Below are positions 29,609 through 36,325 of a stretch of DNA of 36,879 bases, piece by piece; the stretch's first letter is position 1, and each line of letters begins with the position of its first letter. The translations under genes and the position numbers were made by a program. A model generated the notes under the pieces. The model did not search any database and was not told where the DNA came from. It saw nothing but the letters and a program-made list of their open reading frames with translations. Source of the DNA: a virus; IMG/VR virus record IMGVR_UViG_3300038696_000379, positions 1 to 36,879 of that record; one strand, given 5' to 3'.

Positions 29609-30142
29609 TTAATTTAAAAAGTTGGCGATTGGGGCCAGGGATCTCATGCCCCGGCCCTCATTTTTCGCACTTTTCGGTATTGTAAAAAGTTCTTTTTGCC
29701 CGTTGGTTAGGTGAAAAAAGAAGTTAAAATAACTTTCATAGTTGTTAATGCTTATTAGGTTGGCATCTCGCAAAAGCGCAGCACTAACTTGGCACGGGCG
29801 GGCTTGGCGCCATTGATCTAACAAGTTAATGACCAATACTAAAGTTTGGCTTGGTTTGGTAGTTTGGGCTTGCTGCTTTTTTTGGTGCAGTTTAGCGGGT
29901 ATAAAGCATTGATATAAGTCTAATATGCCTTTATCGTGTAGGCAAGTGTAAAACTCTAAGGCGATGTTTAAGGCTATTACCTGGCGCTGTAGGTGCCGCG
30001 CCAAGGTGTAGTTAGTTTGCCCATGGCCTAGTTTAAATAAATTTATGGCCCTAAGGCCCTCTAAATAGTGTATTTTTTCAAACGCAGAGGCGTTGCAGTT
30101 GGCGCTTGTTGCTATTGTGTTTCTTATTTTGTTGCTTTGCAT
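29609..30142 (-). CDS. Early hypothetical protein, 177 aa
   Basis: A 177-residue helical protein (NYTLARHLQRQVIALNIALE, then CLHDKGILDLYQCFIPAKLH) with a basic C-terminal part (IPKSAKNEGRGMRSLAPIAN). No family recognised. A terminator-like hairpin at 30166-30201 precedes it, so its expression may depend on read-through from the first early genes. Confidence 0.65.
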   Translation of the reverse strand: MQSNKIRNTIATSANCNASAFEKIHYLEGLRAINLFKLGHGQTNYTLARHLQRQVIALNIALEFYTCLHDKGILDLYQCFIPAKLHQKKQQAQTTKPSQTLVLVINLLDQWRQARPCQVSAALLRDANLISINNYESYFNFFFHLTNGQKELFTIPKSAKNEGRGMRSLAPIANFLN

Positions 30143-30165
30143 GGTATTTTTATTATTAAATTTTT

Positions 30166-30201
30166 AAAAGCGCTGGCCGGGCAAGGGTTAGCGCTTTTTT
30201 T
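30166..30201. terminator. Hairpin within the early operon
   Basis: AAAAGCGCT (30166-30174) and AGCGCTTTT (30190-30198), with T-tracts outside both arms, so it can act in both directions. It separates the first three early genes from the rest and may attenuate the leftward transcript. Confidence 0.65.
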
Positions 30202-30231
30202 ATGCTTGTTGCTTAAAAAAAGCCCAAGGCG

Positions 30232-30480
30232 CTAAGCATTATGCTTTTTGCGACCTGGGCTACATCCAACCATTGCCGTTATGTCTTTAAGGCTATTATT
30301 GGGGTTAGGGGTGTTGCTATTAATTAGTTGAGCGGCCTTTAAAACTTGGCTCAGCTTGTTTTCTTTAATTTTTTGCGGTGGCAAGGAAAAACGCTGGCCA
30401 ATAGCATTTTGCAACTGTTGTTGCTCTGCTGCTGGCATTTGCTCAATAAGGGTTAATATGGCGCTTACGGCTGGGGTCAT
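30232..30480 (-). CDS. Early hypothetical protein, 82 aa
   Basis: 82 residues, MTPAVSAILTLIEQMPAAEQ then a basic loop (RFSLPPQKIKENKLSQVLKA) and a C-terminal SLKDITAMVGCSPGRKKHNA. The pattern of a short helix, Pro-rich turn and basic end resembles small XRE-free regulators but I cannot name a family. Its ATG directly adjoins the stop of the preceding gene. Confidence 0.6.
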   Translation of the reverse strand: MTPAVSAILTLIEQMPAAEQQQLQNAIGQRFSLPPQKIKENKLSQVLKAAQLINSNTPNPNNSLKDITAMVGCSPGRKKHNA

Positions 30481-30725
30481 TAATTTGCCGGTGTTTTTAG
30501 CGCGGTGCTTTGCGCGGCCATAAGTAGACTAAGGGCGGCAAATAACAATTCTAGGTTAAAAACAAAATCAGGTACGTAGGCAAATTTATAGCCAAGGCCT
30601 ATTAAAAACTTTAGGCTTAAAAAGGCCAAGGCATGAAGCCCTATAAAAAAAAGTAAACACTTGCCCAGGTAGGTGAAAAACCAGTCTAATAATTTTTTTA
30701 CTCTCATAGCTTGTTTTTTTGGCAC
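30480..30725 (-). CDS. Small two-span membrane protein, 81 aa
   Basis: Two hydrophobic segments (LLFFIGLHALAFLSLKFLIG and LELLFAALSLLMAA) after a basic N-terminus. A GTG at 30725 lies four bases after the previous stop; an ATG at 30707 is an alternative giving 75 residues. The early position suggests a takeover or exclusion function at the membrane; no family recognised. Confidence 0.6.
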   Translation of the reverse strand: MPKKQAMRVKKLLDWFFTYLGKCLLFFIGLHALAFLSLKFLIGLGYKFAYVPDFVFNLELLFAALSLLMAAQSTALKTPAN

Positions 30726-30729
30726 GGTT

Positions 30730-30981
30730 TTAGGCTACTTTTTGACCTAACTCCCTATTATGTTTATTTTTATACCCCCTTCTCGTTTTCTCCCTTTCAG
30801 CTTCAAGTTTTATATGAATTTGAGGGATGGCCTTACGCAAGCGCGAGAGGCTTATGCCGTCAATAGCGCTGGCATCTTCGTAAATTTTTTGGAAATCTTT
30901 GGTGCCGGCCAAGTACCAGCCCGCCATTTTTTGCCGGTACCAGTTAATGCCCTGGGTAATAAATGAAGCCCGATCAGTCAT
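30730..30981 (-). CDS. First early gene, 83-aa hypothetical protein
   Basis: I choose ATG 30981 (MTDRASFITQGINWYRQKMA); a TTG at 31008 lies inside the promoter box and is unlikely. 83 residues, helical, basic at the C-terminus (EAEREKTRRGYKNKHNRELG). It contains the segment YEDASAIDGISLSRLRKAIP, possibly a small DNA-binding fold. Divergent from the repressor gene across a short intergenic region with an operator, so it is probably the first gene controlled by the repressor. Confidence 0.65.
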   Translation of the reverse strand: MTDRASFITQGINWYRQKMAGWYLAGTKDFQKIYEDASAIDGISLSRLRKAIPQIHIKLEAEREKTRRGYKNKHNRELGQKVA

Positions 30982-31006
30982 GATTAATTTTATAAATTGA
31001 TAAAGC

Positions 31007-31037
31007 AAACTTAATCTTTTATGACTACAAAAGTCAT
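31007..31037 (-). promoter_or_regulatory. Early promoter with operator between divergent genes
   Basis: On the minus strand TAAGTTTG (31007-31014) matches the Bacteroidetes TAnnTTTG box; the upstream box is poor. Overlapping the spacer is the inverted repeat ATGACT-ACAAA-AGTCAT (31021-31037), a likely site for the neighbouring XRE repressor. The leader to ATG 30981 would be about 20 nt. Confidence 0.6.
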
Positions 31038-31282
31038 ATCTGACTAATAATATTAATCATTTAAACGTAAATGCCTGATATAGAGCTACAAAAATTCGCA
31101 AAACGCCTATCAATGGCCATAAAAGCGCTAGGCTACACCAAAAACAGTTTTGCAAAAACCTTAGATAAGGGCCAGGCTACTTTAAACCGTGCCACCTTAG
31201 GTACTATAGAACCACGGGTTAGCTTACTCTTTGTTACCCACAAGAAAATAAAAAAAAAGGCGACCACTCATACGTTAAAAAA

Positions 31283-31549
31283 CTAATTGAAAAACATTCT
31301 TTGCATTTCAGTATTATCGCTTTCAGTTGGTATTAAATAAGGTCTTAATTCCAAAGCACCACATATTTCTAAATACACACCTAAAGGCATTTGTGTTTCT
31401 TTTTTAAAGTATCTCACTAAAGTAGTTACACTTACTTGTAGTATTTCAGCAAGTTTATTTTGAGTTACTTTCTTTTCTTTCATTCTATTTTTTAAATAGG
31501 ACAGGATTAAATCCTGCCCCATTTCTGATGCTTGTTTATAGTTTTCCAT
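31283..31549 (-). CDS. XRE/HigA-like antitoxin candidate, 88 aa
   Basis: An 88-residue protein whose residues 15-65 form an XRE helix-turn-helix: DLILSYLKNRMKEKKVTQNK, then LAEILQVSVTTLVRYFKKET, then LGVYLEICGALELRPYLIPT. It lies 42 bases downstream of the unknown 99-residue gene, in toxin-first order as in HigBA. It probably represses the operon through TTACATATATGCAA in the promoter (inference). AT-rich, part of the insertion that splits the phage repressor. Confidence 0.75.
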   Translation of the reverse strand: MENYKQASEMGQDLILSYLKNRMKEKKVTQNKLAEILQVSVTTLVRYFKKETQMPLGVYLEICGALELRPYLIPTESDNTEMQRMFFN

Positions 31550-31591
31550 AATAGTATTTTGCTTTAAAGTTAAAGGGTAAGCAAATTACTA

Positions 31592-31891
31592 TTATTTAAA
31601 AGAATTAAGTTTTTTTCCAGCAAGTTTTGAAACTTTAATAAAATCCCCAGACTTACCACCTCTTGGAGCATCATTTCCAGTAGTGTATTTATAGCCAAAG
31701 GCATTTATTAAAGCCTTTACGTTGTGGCTTATATCTCTCATTGTTCCACGTCCACCTCTATGACCAGTTTCTACTGGTCTAAAAATGCCATTACCTTTAT
31801 AAACATCTTGTGCAATTTTCACACTAATTCTTAAATTGCCACCTTTACTGTATAAGAAGTCATTTTGTTTTTTTGTTAATTTACTCATCAT
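31592..31891 (-). CDS. Unknown 99-aa protein, toxin candidate
   Basis: A basic, glycine-rich 99-residue protein with the striking segments FRPVETGHRGGRGTMRDISH and YKYTTGNDAPRGGKSGDFIK. It has no family I can name. First gene of an operon with an XRE partner behind a good Bacteroidetes promoter, inside a mobile insertion; this arrangement is that of a toxin-antitoxin pair, so it is a candidate toxin. A second ATG one codon later is possible as start. Confidence 0.6.
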   Translation of the reverse strand: MMSKLTKKQNDFLYSKGGNLRISVKIAQDVYKGNGIFRPVETGHRGGRGTMRDISHNVKALINAFGYKYTTGNDAPRGGKSGDFIKVSKLAGKKLNSFK

Positions 31892-31926
31892 TTAAAATAT
31901 TAAATTGTTTAGCATAATTGCTGGTT

Positions 31927-31957
31927 CAAAAATACAAATAGTTTACATATATGCAAC
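31927..31957 (-). promoter_or_regulatory. Bacteroidetes promoter of the TA-like pair with operator
   Basis: Minus-strand GTTG (31954-31957), a 19-bp spacer, then TATTTTTG (31927-31934). The near-palindrome TTACATATATGCAA (31943-31956) fills the upstream part of the spacer, a likely operator for the XRE partner. Confidence 0.75.
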
Positions 31958-32062
31958 CTATTTACTCTTTTATTTTCATTTATGATTATTAATAGTGTTG
32001 TAAATATTTGTCTTCCTATCGTCAGCCACGCCCTTTTTTTTATTTTACAGATGGGTAACACA

Positions 32063-32097
32063 GTATATAAAACAGCTGAAAAAGCCGTTTCATATAC
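32063..32097. repeat. 35-base hairpin at the right end of the insertion
   Basis: GTATATAAAACAGCT and AGCCGTTTCATATAC around GAAAA: 15-bp arms with two mismatches that are G.T-compatible on one strand. It has no left-end equivalent and ends directly at the presumed target duplication, so it may be a recombination site recognised as folded single strand. Confidence 0.6.
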
Positions 32098-32197
32098 TTA
32101 TTAGATATTACAGCAAATCACCCTGAGTTAAACCAACATTGGATTTTAACCGGTAAAGGCCCCGCTTGGGCTATTATTTTACAAATTTAGTACAATT

Positions 32198-32233
32198 AAA
32201 AAAGCCCCAATCGTGCATTTTGGGGCTTTTTTT
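32198..32233. terminator. Bidirectional terminator between repressor and polyvalent gene
   Basis: AAAAAAGCCCCAA and TTGGGGCTTTTTT form a 13-bp perfect stem around a nine-base loop, with T-tracts on both strands. It serves the plus-strand repressor remnant and the minus-strand 1180-residue gene that converge here. Confidence 0.9.
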
Positions 32234-32258
32234 ATTTCTAATTGCACAAGATTAAGCC

Positions 32259-35200
32259 TTAGCGCTGGTTAAGCTCAAAAGTATAGTGATTGGCCGTTTC
32301 GCCAAATTGCACCGAACTTTGGTTTAGGCCGGTTACGCGGGCAACATCGCGCCAGGCGGCTTTTTTGCTGCTGTAGCGGCCTTTGTTGCGTTTGTAGGTT
32401 TTGCCGCCCTTAGGGGCGTTTAAACTAGCGCTGGCCAGTGCTGGCTTATCTGCGTTTTTTTCGGCCTCTAATTGCGCTACGCGCTCAGGCCATATAACAA
32501 ATTCACCAAAGCCCAGGCGGCCGCTGTTAGTGGCTACAAAGTCTTTACACTCAATACGGGCATCCACTATGTGCAGCCAACCGTTATTGCCTTTAAAGTT
32601 ACCGTCTTTGGTGGCTTCCATAACCAAAATAAAGGCCGTTTTAGGGAACTCACTTTTGATAAAAGTAAACATCTCATCGGGTGAAATACCGTAATAATTC
32701 ATAAGATCAACAAACACAAATTGCGGGCGGTATTGCTTAATATTTGCCCTAAGCTGCTCTAAGGTACGGCCCCCGCTAATTAGTAAATTGTCCGTTTCGG
32801 CAATACCCATGTTTTTTATAAGATCCTGGGTAGTGCCGGTAATACCTTGCTCAGCAAAATTGTAGAGGGTAAGGCCTTTTGTGCTTAGCATTTTGGCCAT
32901 TTGTAGGCTAAAGCTGCTTTTGCCGTTTTTGCCCTGGCCGTACACCATAGCGGTAAAGTTGGTAGGTACGTTTTGCATAAGCGCGGCCCACTTGGGGGGC
33001 AAGTTTAGCTTATCAAACTTCATGTTAAAAATGTCTTTAATACTTAAAACATTTTTACTGGTAGCCTTTACACTTTCTGCCACTTTTTTACCGCTTTCAA
33101 TAGCTTTATTTACCTTTTCTAAACCGTCTAATATTGGCCCATTAAGCCCGCTTTTTTTTTTAAAGTTTTTAATCACATTTTTGGCGCCATTTAGGCCAAA
33201 TAAATCACCTTGGTTATTTTCAAGATCATCTAACCCTTGGGTTAATCTATCGGCTTGTTTTTCAAGATCTTTTAAAACCACCTTTTTTAAATAGTCTTTT
33301 TCCTCGTCCGTCCAAACCTTAAGCCCTTTATTGCTGGTTTTAAAGCGGCTTAAAATAAAGCGCTGTAGCTCTTTGTTTTCGTGGAGTTGCTTTTTGACAT
33401 CACCGGTCAATTTACGGGCAAAATCATTTTGTAACTTTTCGCACCCATCACTTTCACACTCAGGAAATAAAACTTGCTGGCCGTCCTCTAAAGTATCTAT
33501 ACGCTTTTGGGCTAGATCAAAAAATTCCGCTTTACTTAATTTAATGCCCTGACCATCGCCACGGTAAAAAAAGTAAAATAAATTGCGCTCCATTAATTTG
33601 CCCCATACGTCCGGGTTATCGCGGGCCAGCTCCCCGGCCCACATTGCCCGACTTTCTATGTGCGGATATTCGCTTAAGTTGCTTTGGCCCAATACCGTAA
33701 TAAATAAGCCGGTAGGGTTTAAATATGTGTAAGCCTCTAGCTTATTGGCGTTACCCGGGAAAGCCTCTTTTAATTCTGCTTTGGTAACTGGCTCAATATC
33801 GGCTTTGGTATCGCCATCCCTTAACAATTGAAATGCCTTAAGATCTTCAACCAGGCTTTCCTTGTCAGCACTCCGGTTGGCATCTACCTTGGCAAATTTT
33901 ATGGCCTCTTTTTCAGTACCTTCAAAATAGCGGGCGGGTATTTCTGTAGCCTTGCGCCTTTTCATGCCCTCTAAACGGCTGTGGCCCGATATTACAATTT
34001 GCTTTTGCGTTTTGGGATCTACCCAAATTACAACCGGGTCAAATTTATTGGGGTTAAATTTTTCTGCTACTGTGCGGGCGGTTAATTCACTAAAAGCGCC
34101 TTTACGGTTTTGAAACCGATCGGTATCAGTTGCCAGTTTGTCAATAGGCAATAATACCGCGTGGCATTCTTTGGCCTTGGTGGTGGCCATCACTTTGGCG
34201 TTGTCTTTTTTGGGGTTTTCATTAATTGGTTTAGCCTTAGGGTCAGGCTTAGGCGCCTCTTTTTTGCTTTCACTAATAGTTAACTCAATGCCGCACTTTT
34301 TAAGAGCTTCGTGGGTGGCGGGGATGTCTTTAGCGTACCAAATTTTTTGTTTGCGGCTCCATCTAAATTTAGCGGCTTTTAGGCACTCTAGAATCTTAGG
34401 GTTTGGCTTACCCGGAAAACTAACCTCTATTCCGGCTTTAGTTGGGTTTAAAGTGGCGGTAGGCTGGTCATTTTCGCCCGTTTTTTTAGGAGCCTGGTCA
34501 GGTAATGATTTTTTGGTTGCATTGACCTCAAACCTGGTACGCCCTTCAGCGGCCGCAACGTAAATTTCATTTTTGCTTTTTTCGGCCTGGGGATCAAAAT
34601 AAGGCAACTTGCTCACTTTCCAGCCGTGCCAATTATCTTCTCCAAAATAAAAATTAGGCAAGCCGGAAAAGTTTTGCCTATTTTCAAACTTTTTATTGTT
34701 TTCCGAAAAGTCTTTGGTTTCGTCAAACTTTTTGGCCGCGCTTTTTAGCTCGCCCATGTTATTGCGATTGGTTTTTGAGTAGCCCAGGTAAACAGTCATA
34801 TTACCATCTGCTGATGTATGAAAATAATCAGTCATGCTATCGCTATCGTTGATATAAAACTCTGCAACAATAACAGCTTTGGCCCAGGTGGGCACTTTTA
34901 CAAGTTTTTTACCTTCTTCAATTTGCGCGGATCTTTTTACGCCACTCAATAACTGCTCACTATCCTGGCGCTTTTTATCATTAATTGATTTTTGCTTAGC
35001 CTCTAAAACAAGATCGGTCAATTTATTTTCATCAATGTATTGAGGCGGCTCCATATAATATACGCCTATGCCAAATTTTTCAGAATAGGGCCTAATTCTA
35101 TCTGTACTACTTAAGGCCAACGTTTTACCGTTTACGTAGTCATAGGTAATGCCCCATTTTGATTTTTTTATTTCATAAATATATAATGGCTCGTTTTCTT

Positions 35201-35801
35201 TGCCGTAACCATCTAAGAAAAACTTAAGGCCTACTTTTATAGGGTTGTCTTTTTCTTTAGTTGCCCGGCTTTTATTTACTGGCAACTCCTCATTTACCCG
35301 CAAATTTTCATAAACGTTCAAAGCCTTATAATGCTGGTCTTTTACGGTTTTTTCTGTTGCCCTGGCTTTTTGTGTTATCAGGTTTATGTTAGGGTCGCTA
35401 AACATGGCGAAAGTGGTACTACCATCGTCATTAACCTTTAAAGCCTGGGCGGTACTTATTAATTTGCCGCCACTTCTTTTTGAGGTTATTATTTGCCAGT
35501 CATAGCCAGCAATATTTAAATAAATAGTTTCACCAACGCGGCCCCCGTGCATAGATTGATAAAAACGGGTTCCTTCTCTTTTTCCTGGCGCGTTTAAGCT
35601 AGGTAAAACAAAAGGACGTATGTTGTTAATTCTAAAATATCTATTGCTTTGCCCCTTTCCTGGTGGTAATTCTAGCACTGCATTAAGATTAAAGGCTAAT
35701 TCTGAGTAGCCGGCTTTCATTAAATTTTGTACCAGGTACTTAATATGATCCCTACTAATAACTTTGTTTTCAACTGCTAAATACTCTTTTAAAATGCTCA
35801 T
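32259..35801 (-). CDS. Polyvalent protein: ParB-like domain plus P-loop ATPase, 1180 aa
   Basis: Large multidomain protein of the polyvalent type made by phages and conjugative elements. Near residues 465-490 is the short module FPGKPNPKILECLKAAKFRW then SRKQKIWYA, known from polyvalent proteins. Residues 546-660 are a ParB/sulfiredoxin-like domain: HAVLLPIDKLATDTDRFQNR, DPVVIWVDPKTQKQIVISGH then SRLEGMKRRKA (about 604-614), the GHxR motif for nucleotide binding. Residues 945-1100 are a RecA-like ATPase with Walker A GQGKNGKSS (954-962) and Walker B FVFVDLMN (about 1028-1035). The C-terminus is basic (KGGKTYKRNKGRYSSKKAAW). Possible roles are partition, replication or DNA delivery. ATG 35801 is natural. 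Confidence 0.75.
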   Translation of the reverse strand: MSILKEYLAVENKVISRDHIKYLVQNLMKAGYSELAFNLNAVLELPPGKGQSNRYFRINNIRPFVLPSLNAPGKREGTRFYQSMHGGRVGETIYLNIAGYDWQIITSKRSGGKLISTAQALKVNDDGSTTFAMFSDPNINLITQKARATEKTVKDQHYKALNVYENLRVNEELPVNKSRATKEKDNPIKVGLKFFLDGYGKENEPLYIYEIKKSKWGITYDYVNGKTLALSSTDRIRPYSEKFGIGVYYMEPPQYIDENKLTDLVLEAKQKSINDKKRQDSEQLLSGVKRSAQIEEGKKLVKVPTWAKAVIVAEFYINDSDSMTDYFHTSADGNMTVYLGYSKTNRNNMGELKSAAKKFDETKDFSENNKKFENRQNFSGLPNFYFGEDNWHGWKVSKLPYFDPQAEKSKNEIYVAAAEGRTRFEVNATKKSLPDQAPKKTGENDQPTATLNPTKAGIEVSFPGKPNPKILECLKAAKFRWSRKQKIWYAKDIPATHEALKKCGIELTISESKKEAPKPDPKAKPINENPKKDNAKVMATTKAKECHAVLLPIDKLATDTDRFQNRKGAFSELTARTVAEKFNPNKFDPVVIWVDPKTQKQIVISGHSRLEGMKRRKATEIPARYFEGTEKEAIKFAKVDANRSADKESLVEDLKAFQLLRDGDTKADIEPVTKAELKEAFPGNANKLEAYTYLNPTGLFITVLGQSNLSEYPHIESRAMWAGELARDNPDVWGKLMERNLFYFFYRGDGQGIKLSKAEFFDLAQKRIDTLEDGQQVLFPECESDGCEKLQNDFARKLTGDVKKQLHENKELQRFILSRFKTSNKGLKVWTDEEKDYLKKVVLKDLEKQADRLTQGLDDLENNQGDLFGLNGAKNVIKNFKKKSGLNGPILDGLEKVNKAIESGKKVAESVKATSKNVLSIKDIFNMKFDKLNLPPKWAALMQNVPTNFTAMVYGQGKNGKSSFSLQMAKMLSTKGLTLYNFAEQGITGTTQDLIKNMGIAETDNLLISGGRTLEQLRANIKQYRPQFVFVDLMNYYGISPDEMFTFIKSEFPKTAFILVMEATKDGNFKGNNGWLHIVDARIECKDFVATNSGRLGFGEFVIWPERVAQLEAEKNADKPALASASLNAPKGGKTYKRNKGRYSSKKAAWRDVARVTGLNQSSVQFGETANHYTFELNQR

Positions 35802-35810
35802 TTTTATATT

Positions 35811-36278
35811 TTAAAATGTTTTTACTTTAGTGTCTTTTACCCCGTAAACGCTATAATTAACTATAATTTTTGGGTTTCTCAAAGTGCTTATTGTAGCAAT
35901 GTTTTTTAAGTTGGCTGGCACCTCAAAAATTAAATTGTTTAGCTGAGTAAAGTTTGTGCCTATTTGATAAGTTTTGGGGGTACTTGCCAAACGGGCTACT
36001 TCTTGGCCGTTTAAATTTAAAATTACGCTGCTTAAAGTTAGCGGGGCGCTTAACCCAGTAGGGTTGAAGATTTTTAAATCTACCTCAAAACGGGCCTTAA
36101 AACTTTTGGTACCTGGTATGCCTATAGTATCACGAAAGCGAAACCCGTCCATATCTACAGTAATACCATCAATGTTTTTGGCTACCTCGCGCCCTTTGTT
36201 TGCTAATAAAGCTAATGCGGTACCGCCCAAACCTAATGCAAAAAGTAATTTAGTATTCATAGTATTTTTTTTAGCCAT
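35811..36278 (-). CDS. Membrane-anchored LEA14/WHy-like protein, 155 aa
   Basis: N-terminal membrane helix (LLFALGLGGTALALL, residues 11-25) followed by a beta-sandwich with the LEA_2/WHy pattern: FRFRDTIGIPGTKSFKARFE, VDLKIFNPTGLSAPLTLSSV, ILNLNGQEVARLASTPKTYQ. In bacteria such domains occur on envelope proteins; none is an established phage component. It lies nine bases before the polyvalent gene and 47 bases after the lysozyme, so the three form one operon. It may act at the cell envelope during entry or release; function not established. Confidence 0.65.
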   Translation of the reverse strand: MAKKNTMNTKLLFALGLGGTALALLANKGREVAKNIDGITVDMDGFRFRDTIGIPGTKSFKARFEVDLKIFNPTGLSAPLTLSSVILNLNGQEVARLASTPKTYQIGTNFTQLNNLIFEVPANLKNIATISTLRNPKIIVNYSVYGVKDTKVKTF

Positions 36279-36325
36279 AACGGGGCGCCTAACTCCCCAG
36301 CAAAGCGCCCCTAATGTTATGGGTG

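Larger units (their letters stand above)
31227..32097. mobile_element. 871-bp insertion with inverted repeats carrying a two-gene TA-like module
   Basis: The insert breaks the repressor gene between two TTA triplets (31224-31226 and 32098-32100), consistent with a 3-bp target duplication. Near the left end TGTTACCCA (31232-31240) and AAAATAAAAAAAAGGCG, near the right end the inverse of both (about 32029-32059), with a few unmatched bases between, form inverted repeats of about 30 bp. A 35-base hairpin fills the remaining right end (32063-32097). No transposase or recombinase is inside, so it must move in trans or by an unknown route. Confidence 0.7.
31071..32190 (+). pseudogene. XRE-family phage repressor split by an insertion
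   Basis: The N-terminal part (31071-31226) encodes MPDIELQKFAKRLSMAIKAL and onward to TIEPRVSLL with a helix-turn-helix near residues 22-45. The C-terminal part (32101-32190) encodes LDITANHPELNQHWILTGKG then PAWAIILQI and a stop. Joining 31226 to 32101 restores one frame of about 82 residues with the classic small-repressor ending (PELNxxWxLTGxG). As it stands the first part runs into foreign sequence and stops at 31286. It lies divergent from the early operon, the usual place of a lysogeny repressor. A truncated HTH peptide might still be made. Confidence 0.8.

Noticed and set aside
32051-32104. 17-codon plus-strand frame MGNTVYKTAEKAVSYTY
   Set aside because: It is made mostly by the two arms of the 35-base hairpin; too short and no promoter.
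35608-35622. GTCCTTTTG on the minus strand inside the polyvalent gene
   Set aside because: It is internal to a coding region, without a gene start at the expected distance or a downstream box.
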